A stretch of 64,000 nucleotides of DNA, from assembly GCF_000092925.1 (NCBI RefSeq), contig NC_014217.1:4154001-4218000 (forward strand), given 5' to 3'. The notes under the pieces are model-generated. The model did not search any database and was not told where the DNA came from. It worked only from the letters and a program-made list of their open reading frames with translations. The position numbers were made by a program, and so were the translations under genes. The DNA comes from Ancylobacter novellus DSM 506 (GTDB lineage: Bacteria; Pseudomonadota; Alphaproteobacteria; Rhizobiales; Xanthobacteraceae). The number at the start of each line of letters is the position of its first letter. Position 1 is the stretch's first letter. Shown here piece by piece: positions 55,577-62,909 of the stretch.

Positions 55577-56752
55577 ATGACCGCTGCCGAGAAGACGAAG
55601 GCCACCAGGACCGAAACCAAGGACAGCCCGCCTGCGCTCGGCGTGCATGGCGCGGGGACGCTCACCGCCGTCACGGTGGACGCCTGCAACAGCCAGCTCC
55701 GCGACGAGGACGGCTTCGTCGGCGATCGCGCACGCCGCGCCGCCTTCTTCGAGAGCCTCGATCGCTGGCGGAAGATCGCAGCGATCAAGCATCCCGTGCT
55801 CGGCGACACCCCGACGGAGGAGCTTTCCAAGTCGCTGATCGACGAGGCGCTGGCCGAGGGCAGGCCGCACGAGCAGGCACTGATCCTGAGCGCCATCGAG
55901 GATTATGCCGGCGAGCTCGCCGCGGTGCTGCGCCGGCTGCTGCGCTCGAAGGACTGGCGCGGCACGCAGCGCATCGCCGTCGGCGGCGGCCTCGCGGCCA
56001 GCCGCTTCGCCGCCATCGCGGTGGCCCGCGCCGAGCTCAAGCTGCGCGCCGACGACATCGAGATCGAGCTGCACCCGATCCGCAACGATCCGGACGAGGC
56101 CGGGCTGATCGGTGCCGTGCATCTGGCGCCGAGCTGGATGTTCGAGAGCTTCGACGACATCCTCGCCGTCGACATTGGCGGCACCAATATCCGTGCCGGC
56201 ATCGTCCGCCTCAACCTCGACAAGGCCGACGACCTCTCCAAGGCCAAGGTGCGCGAGATCGAGCTGTGGCGCCATGGCGACGAGGATCCCGCGCGCGACA
56301 AGGCCATCGACCGCATGGTCGACATGCTCAAGGACCTGATCGGCAAGGCGGAGAAGGAGGGGGTGAAGCTTGCCCCCTTCATCGGCGTCGGCTGCCCCGG
56401 CGCCATCGCCGAGGACGGCTCGATCGAGACCGGCGGCCAGAACCTGCCGGGCAATTGGGAGAGCGCCCGCTTCAACCTGCCGGCGGCGCTGTGGGACGCC
56501 ATCCCCGAGATCGATGGGCGCGAGACCGTCGTGGTCATGCACAATGACGCGGTGGTGCAGGGGCTGAGCGAGGTGCCGTTCATGCAGGACGTCGCGCGCT
56601 GGGGGGCGGTGACCATCGGCACGGGGCTCGGCAATGCCCGCTTCACCAATCGCGAACGGCCCAATGCCGAGCAGAAGGCCGCGGCCAAGCGCATGAAGCG
56701 GGACGAGAAGGACAAGGAGAACGGCAAGAAGGACAAGGCGGGGAAAGGCTGA
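55577..56752 (+). CDS. ROK-like (hexokinase/ASKHA-fold) protein with permuted motif order
   Basis: A 391-aa protein with sugar-kinase-like motifs in an unusual order. First comes VGGGLAASRF (residues 135-144) and AGLIGAVH (175-182), which in ROK proteins lie near the C terminus. Then come DIGGTN (199-204, the phosphate-1 motif), HND (322-324, catalytic Asp) and IGTGLGN (347-353, the phosphate-2 motif). The ROK zinc motif CxCGxxGC is absent. The Lys/Glu-rich tail is an extension. ATG 55577 has GGAG upstream. Sugar kinase activity is possible; substrate unknown. Confidence 0.85.
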   Translation: MTAAEKTKATRTETKDSPPALGVHGAGTLTAVTVDACNSQLRDEDGFVGDRARRAAFFESLDRWRKIAAIKHPVLGDTPTEELSKSLIDEALAEGRPHEQALILSAIEDYAGELAAVLRRLLRSKDWRGTQRIAVGGGLAASRFAAIAVARAELKLRADDIEIELHPIRNDPDEAGLIGAVHLAPSWMFESFDDILAVDIGGTNIRAGIVRLNLDKADDLSKAKVREIELWRHGDEDPARDKAIDRMVDMLKDLIGKAEKEGVKLAPFIGVGCPGAIAEDGSIETGGQNLPGNWESARFNLPAALWDAIPEIDGRETVVVMHNDAVVQGLSEVPFMQDVARWGAVTIGTGLGNARFTNRERPNAEQKAAAKRMKRDEKDKENGKKDKAGKG

Positions 56753-56767
56753 CCCGCCCGCCGGGAC

Positions 56768-57214
56768 CTAGGCGCCGGGCCCGGCCTTGCCTTTCCGGCT
56801 GGCGGCCACCGGCGCCTTGCCGTCGCGCTCGGCCTGCGCCAGCGCCTCGTACTCGCCGCGGATTTCCTCCAGCGCGCCGTCGTCGAGCTCCTCGAGGTCG
56901 AGCAGTACGTTGCGCGTGAGGTCGTTCTTGGCGATCAGCTCGTCGAGCTTGATGTGCAGCGCCGCGGTGTCGCGGTTCTGGCTGTTCTGGATCACGAACA
57001 CCATCAGGAAGGTGATGATGGTGGTGGAGGTGTTGATCACTAGCTGCCAGGTGTCGCCGAAGCCGAAGAAGGGGCCACTGATCGCCCACAGCACGATGAT
57101 GGCGGCGGCGCCGGCGAAGGTGGTCGGCTTGCCCGCCTGCACGGCGACCCATTGCGCGAAGCGGGTGAAGAAGGACCGCGAAGGCCGGCCCGGTTGGGTG
57201 CTGCCCGACGCCAT
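56768..57214 (-). CDS. Low-affinity iron permease family protein
   Basis: A 148-aa inner-membrane protein with two helices (TTFAGAAAIIVLWAISGPFF and LVINTSTTIITFLMVFVIQN) and a cytosolic helical tail. INTSTTIITFLMVFVIQNSQNRD is the signature of the small low-affinity iron permease family. Actual transport is not shown for these short proteins. ATG 57214; convergent with the ROK gene. Confidence 0.88.
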   Translation of the reverse strand: MASGSTQPGRPSRSFFTRFAQWVAVQAGKPTTFAGAAAIIVLWAISGPFFGFGDTWQLVINTSTTIITFLMVFVIQNSQNRDTAALHIKLDELIAKNDLTRNVLLDLEELDDGALEEIRGEYEALAQAERDGKAPVAASRKGKAGPGA

Positions 57215-57300
57215 TTACAAGTACCCCATACGCGTTGCGGGGCTTGAACGCGGCGGTGGGCGTCTTCGTTCCCCGGCGTGCGATGCGCTCATCTTCATGC

Positions 57301-57410
57301 ACCCTCATCCCGAGGTGCGAGCGCAGCGAGCCTCGAAGGATGGTCGCCCGAGCGCGCCTGGATGAACATCCTTCGAGGCCCGCCCTTCGGCCGGGCACCT
57401 CAGGATGAGG
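57301..57410. repeat. REP-like palindromic element, type C
   Basis: CCCTCATCCCGAGGTGCGAG, then CCTCGAAGGATGG, a short spacer, CATCCTTCGAGGCCCGCCCTTC and the closing GGGCACCTCAGGATGAGG. Type C is widespread in Bradyrhizobium relatives. Between two minus-strand genes (iron permease upstream, SDR downstream). The 57215-57443 gap holds nothing else. Confidence 0.75.
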
Positions 57411-57443
57411 TTGCCAGGGCGGGGAGGCGGACTTCGCCCATAC

Positions 57444-58316
57444 TCACAGGATCGGCTGGCCGCCGGTCACGGCGATGGTGGCGCCGGAGACGTAGCTCGA
57501 CAGTGGGTCCGCCAGCATCACGTAGGCGGTGGCGAGTTCGGCCGGCTGGCCGGGCCGCTTCATCGGCACCTGCTCGCCGAAATGCTCCACCGATTCCGGC
57601 GGCAGCGTCGAGGGGATGAGCGGCGTCCAGATCGGCCCCGGCGCCACCGCATTGGCGCGGATGCCCTTGGGCGCCAGTAGCTGCGCCAGCCCGGCGGTAA
57701 AGTTCTGGATCGCCCCCTTCGTGGTCGCATAGGCGAGCAGCGAAGGGTTCGGCTTGTCGGAATTGATCGAGGCGGTGTTGATGATCGAGCTGCCCGGCTT
57801 CATGTGCAGGACGGCCGCCTTGGTCAGGTAGAACATGGCGTGGATGTTGACGCGGAAGGTCAGCTCCCACTCCTCGTCGGAGATGTCGCCGATCTCCTTG
57901 AACGTCGCCTGATGGGCGGCGTTGTTGACGAGGATGTCGATGCCGCCGAGCTCGTCCATCGCCGCCTCCACCAGCGCGCGGCAGTTCTGCGCGTGCTGGA
58001 TGTCGCCAGGCACCAGCACCGCCTTGCGGCCGGCCTCCTCGACCAGACGCTGGGTCTCGGCGGCGTCGTCGCCCTCGTTGAGATAGGAGATGAGGAGGTC
58101 CGCCCCCTCGCGGGCGAAGGCGATGGCCACCGCGCGGCCGATGCCGCTGTCGCCGCCGGTGATGATGGCGCGCTTGCCCTTCAGCCGGCCCGAACCCTTG
58201 TAGCTCTCCTCGCCATGGTCGGGGCGCGGCTGCATCGAGGCGGTCATGCCGGGCATGGGTTGCGGCTGGCGCGGGAAGGGCGGCGTGGGATGGGCCTTCG
58301 GATTGGCGGCGTCCAT
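57444..58316 (-). CDS. SDR-family oxidoreductase (general stress type)
   Basis: A 290-aa NAD(P)-dependent short-chain dehydrogenase. It has an N-terminal proline-rich extension (about 45 residues), the TGGDSGIGRAVAIAF coenzyme motif, NNAA, and the YATTK catalytic Tyr/Lys. The extended class resembles YghA/GsiB-linked stress dehydrogenases. ATG 58316. Next to DUF3008 and YciE genes, a stress cluster. Confidence 0.92.
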   Translation of the reverse strand: MDAANPKAHPTPPFPRQPQPMPGMTASMQPRPDHGEESYKGSGRLKGKRAIITGGDSGIGRAVAIAFAREGADLLISYLNEGDDAAETQRLVEEAGRKAVLVPGDIQHAQNCRALVEAAMDELGGIDILVNNAAHQATFKEIGDISDEEWELTFRVNIHAMFYLTKAAVLHMKPGSSIINTASINSDKPNPSLLAYATTKGAIQNFTAGLAQLLAPKGIRANAVAPGPIWTPLIPSTLPPESVEHFGEQVPMKRPGQPAELATAYVMLADPLSSYVSGATIAVTGGQPIL

Positions 58317-58423
58317 CGGGGTCTCCTCACAATAAAAAACTCCCCCCAGAGCCCTTTCCGATGACGGAAAGCACCCTGATCGAAGGGCTCGGTTCTTTTC
58401 GGGCCGCGGCGGCGGCCGTCGGC

Positions 58424-58615
58424 CTAGTGGCGGCCGGCGACGTGCTCGGGCTTGCCCTTGCGCTTCGTCGAGGCGAACTCTTCGAGCTGCTTCTCGCTCA
58501 TCGACTTCTCCATCGACTTGGAGGCGCCGCGCAGCTCGCTCTTCTTGGTCTCGCCGCGCTTGGCGGAAAGCGCCGCACCGGCGGCCTTCTGCTGGGCTTT
58601 GGACTTGGCAGGCAT
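58424..58615 (-). CDS. DUF3008 small basic protein
   Basis: A 63-aa Lys/Ala-rich protein starting MPAKSKAQQKAAGAALSAKRG, typical of DUF3008. ATG 58615 (an in-frame codon at 58627 is weaker). Lies downstream of YciE and may be cotranscribed with it. Function unknown; found in stress clusters. Confidence 0.8.
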   Translation of the reverse strand: MPAKSKAQQKAAGAALSAKRGETKKSELRGASKSMEKSMSEKQLEEFASTKRKGKPEHVAGRH

Positions 58616-58692
58616 GGGATTCTCCATCGGCTGGGGGAGCCGGCGCCGACCGGGAAGGGGAGACCCCGAAGCCGGCGCCGGCCACGCGCGCC

Positions 58693-59199
58693 TTACTCGG
58701 CGGCGTAGAGGTTGACCTTCGACTCGGCGAGCTTGGTCAGCTTGCTGTCGGCGTTCTTCTCCTCGGCGAGGTTCTTCTGGAGCACGCTGGCGCAGTCGGG
58801 CCGGCCGAGCAGCTTGGCCCAGGCGACGAGGGTGCCGTAGCGGGTCATCTCGTAATGCTCGACCGCCTGCGCGGCGGCGATCAGCGCGGCGTCCCGCACC
58901 TGCTTGTCGGCCACGTCGCCGGTGACTTCCTCGGCCTCGTCGATGATGCCGTCGATGGCCGGGCAGTTGACCGCTTTCGGCTCCACGCCGTGCATCTTGA
59001 AGACCTCCTCCACGCGGAGGATGTGGTTCTCGGTCTCGCCCAGATGGTGCTTGAAGTCAGCCTTGAGCTGCGCGTCCGTCGCCTTGTCGATCATGGTAGG
59101 CAGTGACTTCGCGATCTTCTTCTCCGCGTAATAGATGTCCTGCAGCGTGTGAACGAAGAGATCGTTCATGGTCTTGATGTCTTTCGAGAACAGACCCAT
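58693..59199 (-). CDS. YciE/YciF ferritin-like DUF892 protein
   Basis: A 168-aa four-helix protein (DUF892). NDLFVHTLQDIYYAEKKIAKSLP and HHLGETENHILRVEEVF give metal-ligand candidates (Glu, His). Members are stress-induced in enterics and alphaproteobacteria. ATG 59199 follows TTAAGGAGG. A candidate EcfG promoter lies upstream inside the tail of the Pro/Asp-rich gene. Confidence 0.92.
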   Translation of the reverse strand: MGLFSKDIKTMNDLFVHTLQDIYYAEKKIAKSLPTMIDKATDAQLKADFKHHLGETENHILRVEEVFKMHGVEPKAVNCPAIDGIIDEAEEVTGDVADKQVRDAALIAAAQAVEHYEMTRYGTLVAWAKLLGRPDCASVLQKNLAEEKNADSKLTKLAESKVNLYAAE

Positions 59200-59290
59200 G
59201 GTAATTTCCTCCTTAAGGAGCCGGTATTGCTTTAGGATGCGTGGTATCCTGGCGCGCGCGGCACGTAGCGGCGCTGCGGAATGCAGGAAA

Positions 59291-59315
59291 AACCAACCAG
59301 CTAGCGGAACGTTCC
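59291..59315 (-). promoter_or_regulatory. Candidate EcfG-type promoter before the YciE operon
   Basis: On the minus strand GGAAC (59315-59311), 16-bp spacer, GGTT (59294-59291). One mismatch to the CGTT element. It sits 92 bp before the YciE start. Confidence 0.5.
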
Positions 59316-59780
59316 AGGATTTATCTGCAAAATCGCGGCATTGGCCGGCTGCATCGGCGGCTGGCCCGGCTCGCGCGGCGGCAGGTCCATCGGCGGCGCG
59401 CGCGGCTCGTCCATCGGCTCGTCGACATCGGGCACGATGTCGGGGTCGGGGTCGGGCGGCTCTGTCGGATCGTCGATGCCGGGCGGTGGCCGGTCCGGCG
59501 GGGGATCGCGCGGCGGGTCGCGCGGATCCTCACCGCTCAGCAAAGCCCCGCCCGGCCGGATCGGCGGAGGCGGCGCCGGCGGCGGGTCACTGACGTCGGG
59601 CGGCACCGGGTCGCGTATGCCCGGCACGTCCGGGTCGTGGACCGGCGGCTGCACCGGATCGCGGATCGGCGCCGGGTCGGGAATGGGGTTGGTGTCGGGC
59701 ATGGGCGGCACGCCGGGTACGGGAGTGTCCGGCCTGTCGGGTGTCTCTGCCCTATCGGGATTCGGCTGGTTCGGGATCAT
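59301..59780 (-). CDS. Pro/Asp-rich low-complexity protein
   Basis: A 159-aa protein almost entirely of Pro, Asp and Arg (DPPRDPPPDRPPPG-like). It has no cysteine, no membrane segment and no recognised domain. ATG 59780 is preceded by GGAGGAG, and the gene overlaps the endonuclease end by 29 bp, so expression is plausible. Probably a disordered envelope or surface protein; function unknown. Confidence 0.6.
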   Translation of the reverse strand: MIPNQPNPDRAETPDRPDTPVPGVPPMPDTNPIPDPAPIRDPVQPPVHDPDVPGIRDPVPPDVSDPPPAPPPPIRPGGALLSGEDPRDPPRDPPPDRPPPGIDDPTEPPDPDPDIVPDVDEPMDEPRAPPMDLPPREPGQPPMQPANAAILQINPGTFR

Positions 59781-60561
59781 CGATCACTCCTCCCGTTCGT
59801 GCCGTGTCGGAATCAACGTGTCCCGCTTCGGCCGGTTCCGCCGGGACGGCGTTCCCGCGCGCGGGCAAAGCGAGATCGACGATGATCGGCAGATGGTCGG
59901 AGATCGCCCGCGCGGCGGGATCGGTGAAGGCATCCGCCAGCATGCCCGGCGCGCTGCAATAGACCCGGTCGAGCCGCAGCGCCGGCTTCTGCGCCGGGAA
60001 GGTGCGCAGCCGGGTGCGCTCGGGCAGCACATGGCTCATGGTCCGTGTGACCTGGCCGAAGGAGAACCAGTCGTTGAAGTCGCCCATCATCACCGTGGGC
60101 ATGCCGCGCACGCGCCGCGCCATGGCGGCGAGCATGCCGGCCTGGCGCCGCCGCTCGAAGATGAACAGGCCCAGATGCACGGCGACGAGGTGCAGCGGGC
60201 CGAAGGGAGTGGCGATCTGCGTCTCGATGGCGATGCGCGGCTCGTAGCGCCACACCGACAGGTCGTGCAGCACGACATCCGAGGTCGGCCAGCGCGAGAA
60301 CAGCGCGTGGCCGTAATGCCCGTCCGGCACGGCGATGGTGCGCGCCTCGGTGAAATGGTGGATGTCGAGGCCGCGCAGTGGCGCCAGGCAGTCGATGTCG
60401 CGCCCGCGCGTGTCGATCTCCTGCAATGCGAGCACGTCCGGTGCGTGCTTCGCCACCAGGCTAGCGATGCGGTCGAGGTCGAAGCGGCGGTCCGGGCCGA
60501 TGCCGCCATGGATGTTCCAGGTCATCAGCCGCAGCCGGCCGGGCGGCGGGAGGCCGTTCAA
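59752..60561 (-). CDS. Endonuclease/exonuclease/phosphatase family protein
   Basis: A 269-aa metal-dependent phosphodiesterase of the EEP superfamily. It has LMTWNIHGGIG, the catalytic Glu in VLALQEIDTRG, VMMGDFNDW, and the C-terminal SDHLPI. The TTG start (60561) overlaps the PLD stop as TTGA. Substrate unknown; paired with phospholipase D in one operon. Confidence 0.87.
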   Translation of the reverse strand: MNGLPPPGRLRLMTWNIHGGIGPDRRFDLDRIASLVAKHAPDVLALQEIDTRGRDIDCLAPLRGLDIHHFTEARTIAVPDGHYGHALFSRWPTSDVVLHDLSVWRYEPRIAIETQIATPFGPLHLVAVHLGLFIFERRRQAGMLAAMARRVRGMPTVMMGDFNDWFSFGQVTRTMSHVLPERTRLRTFPAQKPALRLDRVYCSAPGMLADAFTDPAARAISDHLPIIVDLALPARGNAVPAEPAEAGHVDSDTARTGGVIDDPEPAESR

Positions 60562-62750
60562 GCCGCCCTCCGGAAATGCGACACGAGGAGTTGCAGGCCG
60601 ATCGAGCACAGGATCCACAGCAGCAGGAAGCCGACGAAGACGGCGGCCCCGAACAGCGACGGCCTTGAGAACAGCTCGACGATCTGCCGGCCGAGCGCGG
60701 TGAGCACGATGAGCCCGGGCAGCAGGCCGATGGCGGTGCCGACTACATAGTCGACGAAGCGCAGCCCCGCCGCGCCGGCCACCAGATTGACGAAGGTGAA
60801 CGGCGCCACCGGCACGAGGCGGACGGTGGCGACGGTGACGACGCCCTGATCCGCCAGGCTTCGCCGGATGCGGTTGATGCGCGGGCCGATGAAGCGGCGC
60901 ACCGTGCCGGTGCCGATCTGCCGGCCGATCATGTAGGTGACGACCGCGCTCGCCAGCGCGCCGAGCCCGGCGATCGCCGCCCCGCCCCAGCTGTCGAACA
61001 TCGCCACCGTCGCCACGATCAGCACCGAGACCGGGAAGGCCACGAGCCCGCCCAGCACGAACAGCGCCACCATCAGCGCCGGCGCCCAGGGCCGGTCGGC
61101 GATGGTATCGAGCGCGCCGACGAGCCGTTCCGGCTCGGCGAAGGGCGAGTTGGCCCAGGCCAGCACCAGAGCGGCGAACACCGCGACGGCAATGGCGATC
61201 GGCAGCAGCCGGCGCGGCTTTCGGGATCCGTTCCGGGCGGAACCGGTTTCTTCGTAGAGCGGTTCGATCGGGTCGGCGAGCGCGTCGATGGAGGCAAACG
61301 GCAGGGGCAAAGGCAGCTCGGTGGTGTCGACCTGCGCCACCTCGACCAGCCGGCGCCCCTCTTTCGCCTCGTCCAGCACCGCCAGCAGCGAGCCGGTGCG
61401 CTCGATCACCGCCGCTACCTCCTCGGCGCTCAGCCCGACATGCTCGCCGACCAGCCGGTTGCGCATGGCGGCGACGCCGGCACGCTCCTCGGCATCGGTG
61501 GCGTCGATCACCAGATCGCACTCGCTGTCGAACCCCATGGAGCGGTTGCACAGATTGGCCGAGCCGACCCGCAGCAGGCGGTCGTCGACGATCATCACCT
61601 TGGCGTGGATCATCACCGGCACGGTCTCGGCCTCGCCGGCGACCTCCGGGAAGACGACGCGTATGCGCTCGGCCATGCCGGCGTCATGTAGGGCCTGGAT
61701 CACCCGCTGGCGGCCGAGGCCCATGGACTGGTGCTCGAACCAGCTCCGATAGGTCTGCGGCGCCACCAGCAGCGCCTCGAGCTGCGGGCGCGCTTGCATC
61801 CGTTCGATCAGGCGCTCGGTGAATCGCTCGCAGGTGACGAACTGGTTCTCGACATAGACGAAGCGCTCGGCGGCATCGACCATGTCGAAGAACAGCGCCT
61901 CGACCTCCCGTACCTCCGCCGCGTCGGCATAGGGTGGCAGCGTGCGGGCGATGCCGATCTCGACGTCGCGGAACTCCGGCACGAGATGCTCGGGCCAGCG
62001 GTCGGCCCCGCCGCGCCGCCGCCGGTTCGGCAGGCGCTCGCAGGCCGCCCGTTTCCAGCGGTCGCGGAACAGCCGGCCGAGGGCCTCCGCCGCCGCACCA
62101 TCCACCGCCATCTGCACGTCGTGGAAGGGCGCATAGGCGCTGCCGGCCGGATCGATGCGGTCGGGATCGTCGGGCGTGTGCGCGGGCGTGTCCCAGCGGC
62201 GGCCGGTGAGGTCCAGCCCGCCGGAGAAGGCGACGCGGTCGTCAATCACCGCGATCTTCTGGTGGTGCGAGGCGCCGAGCGGCAGCGCGTCGTCGAGGCA
62301 GAGTTCGATCTGCGGCGGCGTCGACCAGAGGAAGGAATAGATCGGGGTGAGCTCGCGCTCGAAGGCGAACAGCACCGAATAGTCCCACAGGAGCAGGCGG
62401 ATGCGCAGATGCGGGTTGCGCGCCACCAGCGCCGAGAGGAAGGCCGCCAGCGTCTCCGGCAGCCCGTCATCGGCCGTGCCGCTCTCGCCGACCAGCTTCA
62501 TGCGGCTGTCGAGGTCCCAGCCGGCGATGTGGATGGTCTCGCGCGCGTTCAGCATCGCCTCGCGCAGCGCGCCGAAATAGGCGGCGCCGTCGACCAGCAC
62601 GGCGGCGCGCTCGGCGGTCTCGACACGCCAGACATTGCGTCCGGGGCGCAGCAGCGGCCCGGATTCGAGCGGTGCCGGCGGGCCGGCCGAGCGCGGCGCC
62701 GGACGTTCGGCGAGGGCGCTTTCGACGAAATCATGGACGGGCTCGGGCAT
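60558..62750 (-). CDS. Phospholipase D / VTT-domain fusion protein
   Basis: A 730-aa protein. The N-terminal phospholipase D half has two HxK motifs, HHQKIAVIDDR and HAKVMIVDDR. A short linker leads to a C-terminal hydrophobic domain with five or six helices (RLVPVAPFTFVNLVAGAAGLRF), matching the VTT/DedA-like (SNARE-associated) family. It probably modifies membrane lipids, with the VTT part placing it in the membrane. A candidate EcfG promoter lies upstream. ATG 62750. Confidence 0.9.
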   Translation of the reverse strand: MPEPVHDFVESALAERPAPRSAGPPAPLESGPLLRPGRNVWRVETAERAAVLVDGAAYFGALREAMLNARETIHIAGWDLDSRMKLVGESGTADDGLPETLAAFLSALVARNPHLRIRLLLWDYSVLFAFERELTPIYSFLWSTPPQIELCLDDALPLGASHHQKIAVIDDRVAFSGGLDLTGRRWDTPAHTPDDPDRIDPAGSAYAPFHDVQMAVDGAAAEALGRLFRDRWKRAACERLPNRRRRGGADRWPEHLVPEFRDVEIGIARTLPPYADAAEVREVEALFFDMVDAAERFVYVENQFVTCERFTERLIERMQARPQLEALLVAPQTYRSWFEHQSMGLGRQRVIQALHDAGMAERIRVVFPEVAGEAETVPVMIHAKVMIVDDRLLRVGSANLCNRSMGFDSECDLVIDATDAEERAGVAAMRNRLVGEHVGLSAEEVAAVIERTGSLLAVLDEAKEGRRLVEVAQVDTTELPLPLPFASIDALADPIEPLYEETGSARNGSRKPRRLLPIAIAVAVFAALVLAWANSPFAEPERLVGALDTIADRPWAPALMVALFVLGGLVAFPVSVLIVATVAMFDSWGGAAIAGLGALASAVVTYMIGRQIGTGTVRRFIGPRINRIRRSLADQGVVTVATVRLVPVAPFTFVNLVAGAAGLRFVDYVVGTAIGLLPGLIVLTALGRQIVELFSRPSLFGAAVFVGFLLLWILCSIGLQLLVSHFRRAA

Positions 62751-62788
62751 CGCGGGCGAGGTCTCCGTGCGGGCGATTGTGCTGCGTC

Positions 62789-62814
62789 AACCGTGCTCGC
62801 CTATGAGAGGTTCC
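62789..62814 (-). promoter_or_regulatory. Candidate EcfG-type promoter before the PLD operon
   Basis: On the minus strand GGAAC (62814-62810), 17-bp spacer, GGTT (62792-62789). One mismatch to CGTT. 39 bp before the PLD start. Confidence 0.5.
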
Positions 62815-62909
62815 GGCGCCCGTGCCGGCCTTGTCTGCCGAAGCCGCGCGGCAGCCCTGCGCCGCATGCCCTTGTCGGCCTGTCCGGGGCGCGATAATCC
62901 GACCGGAAG

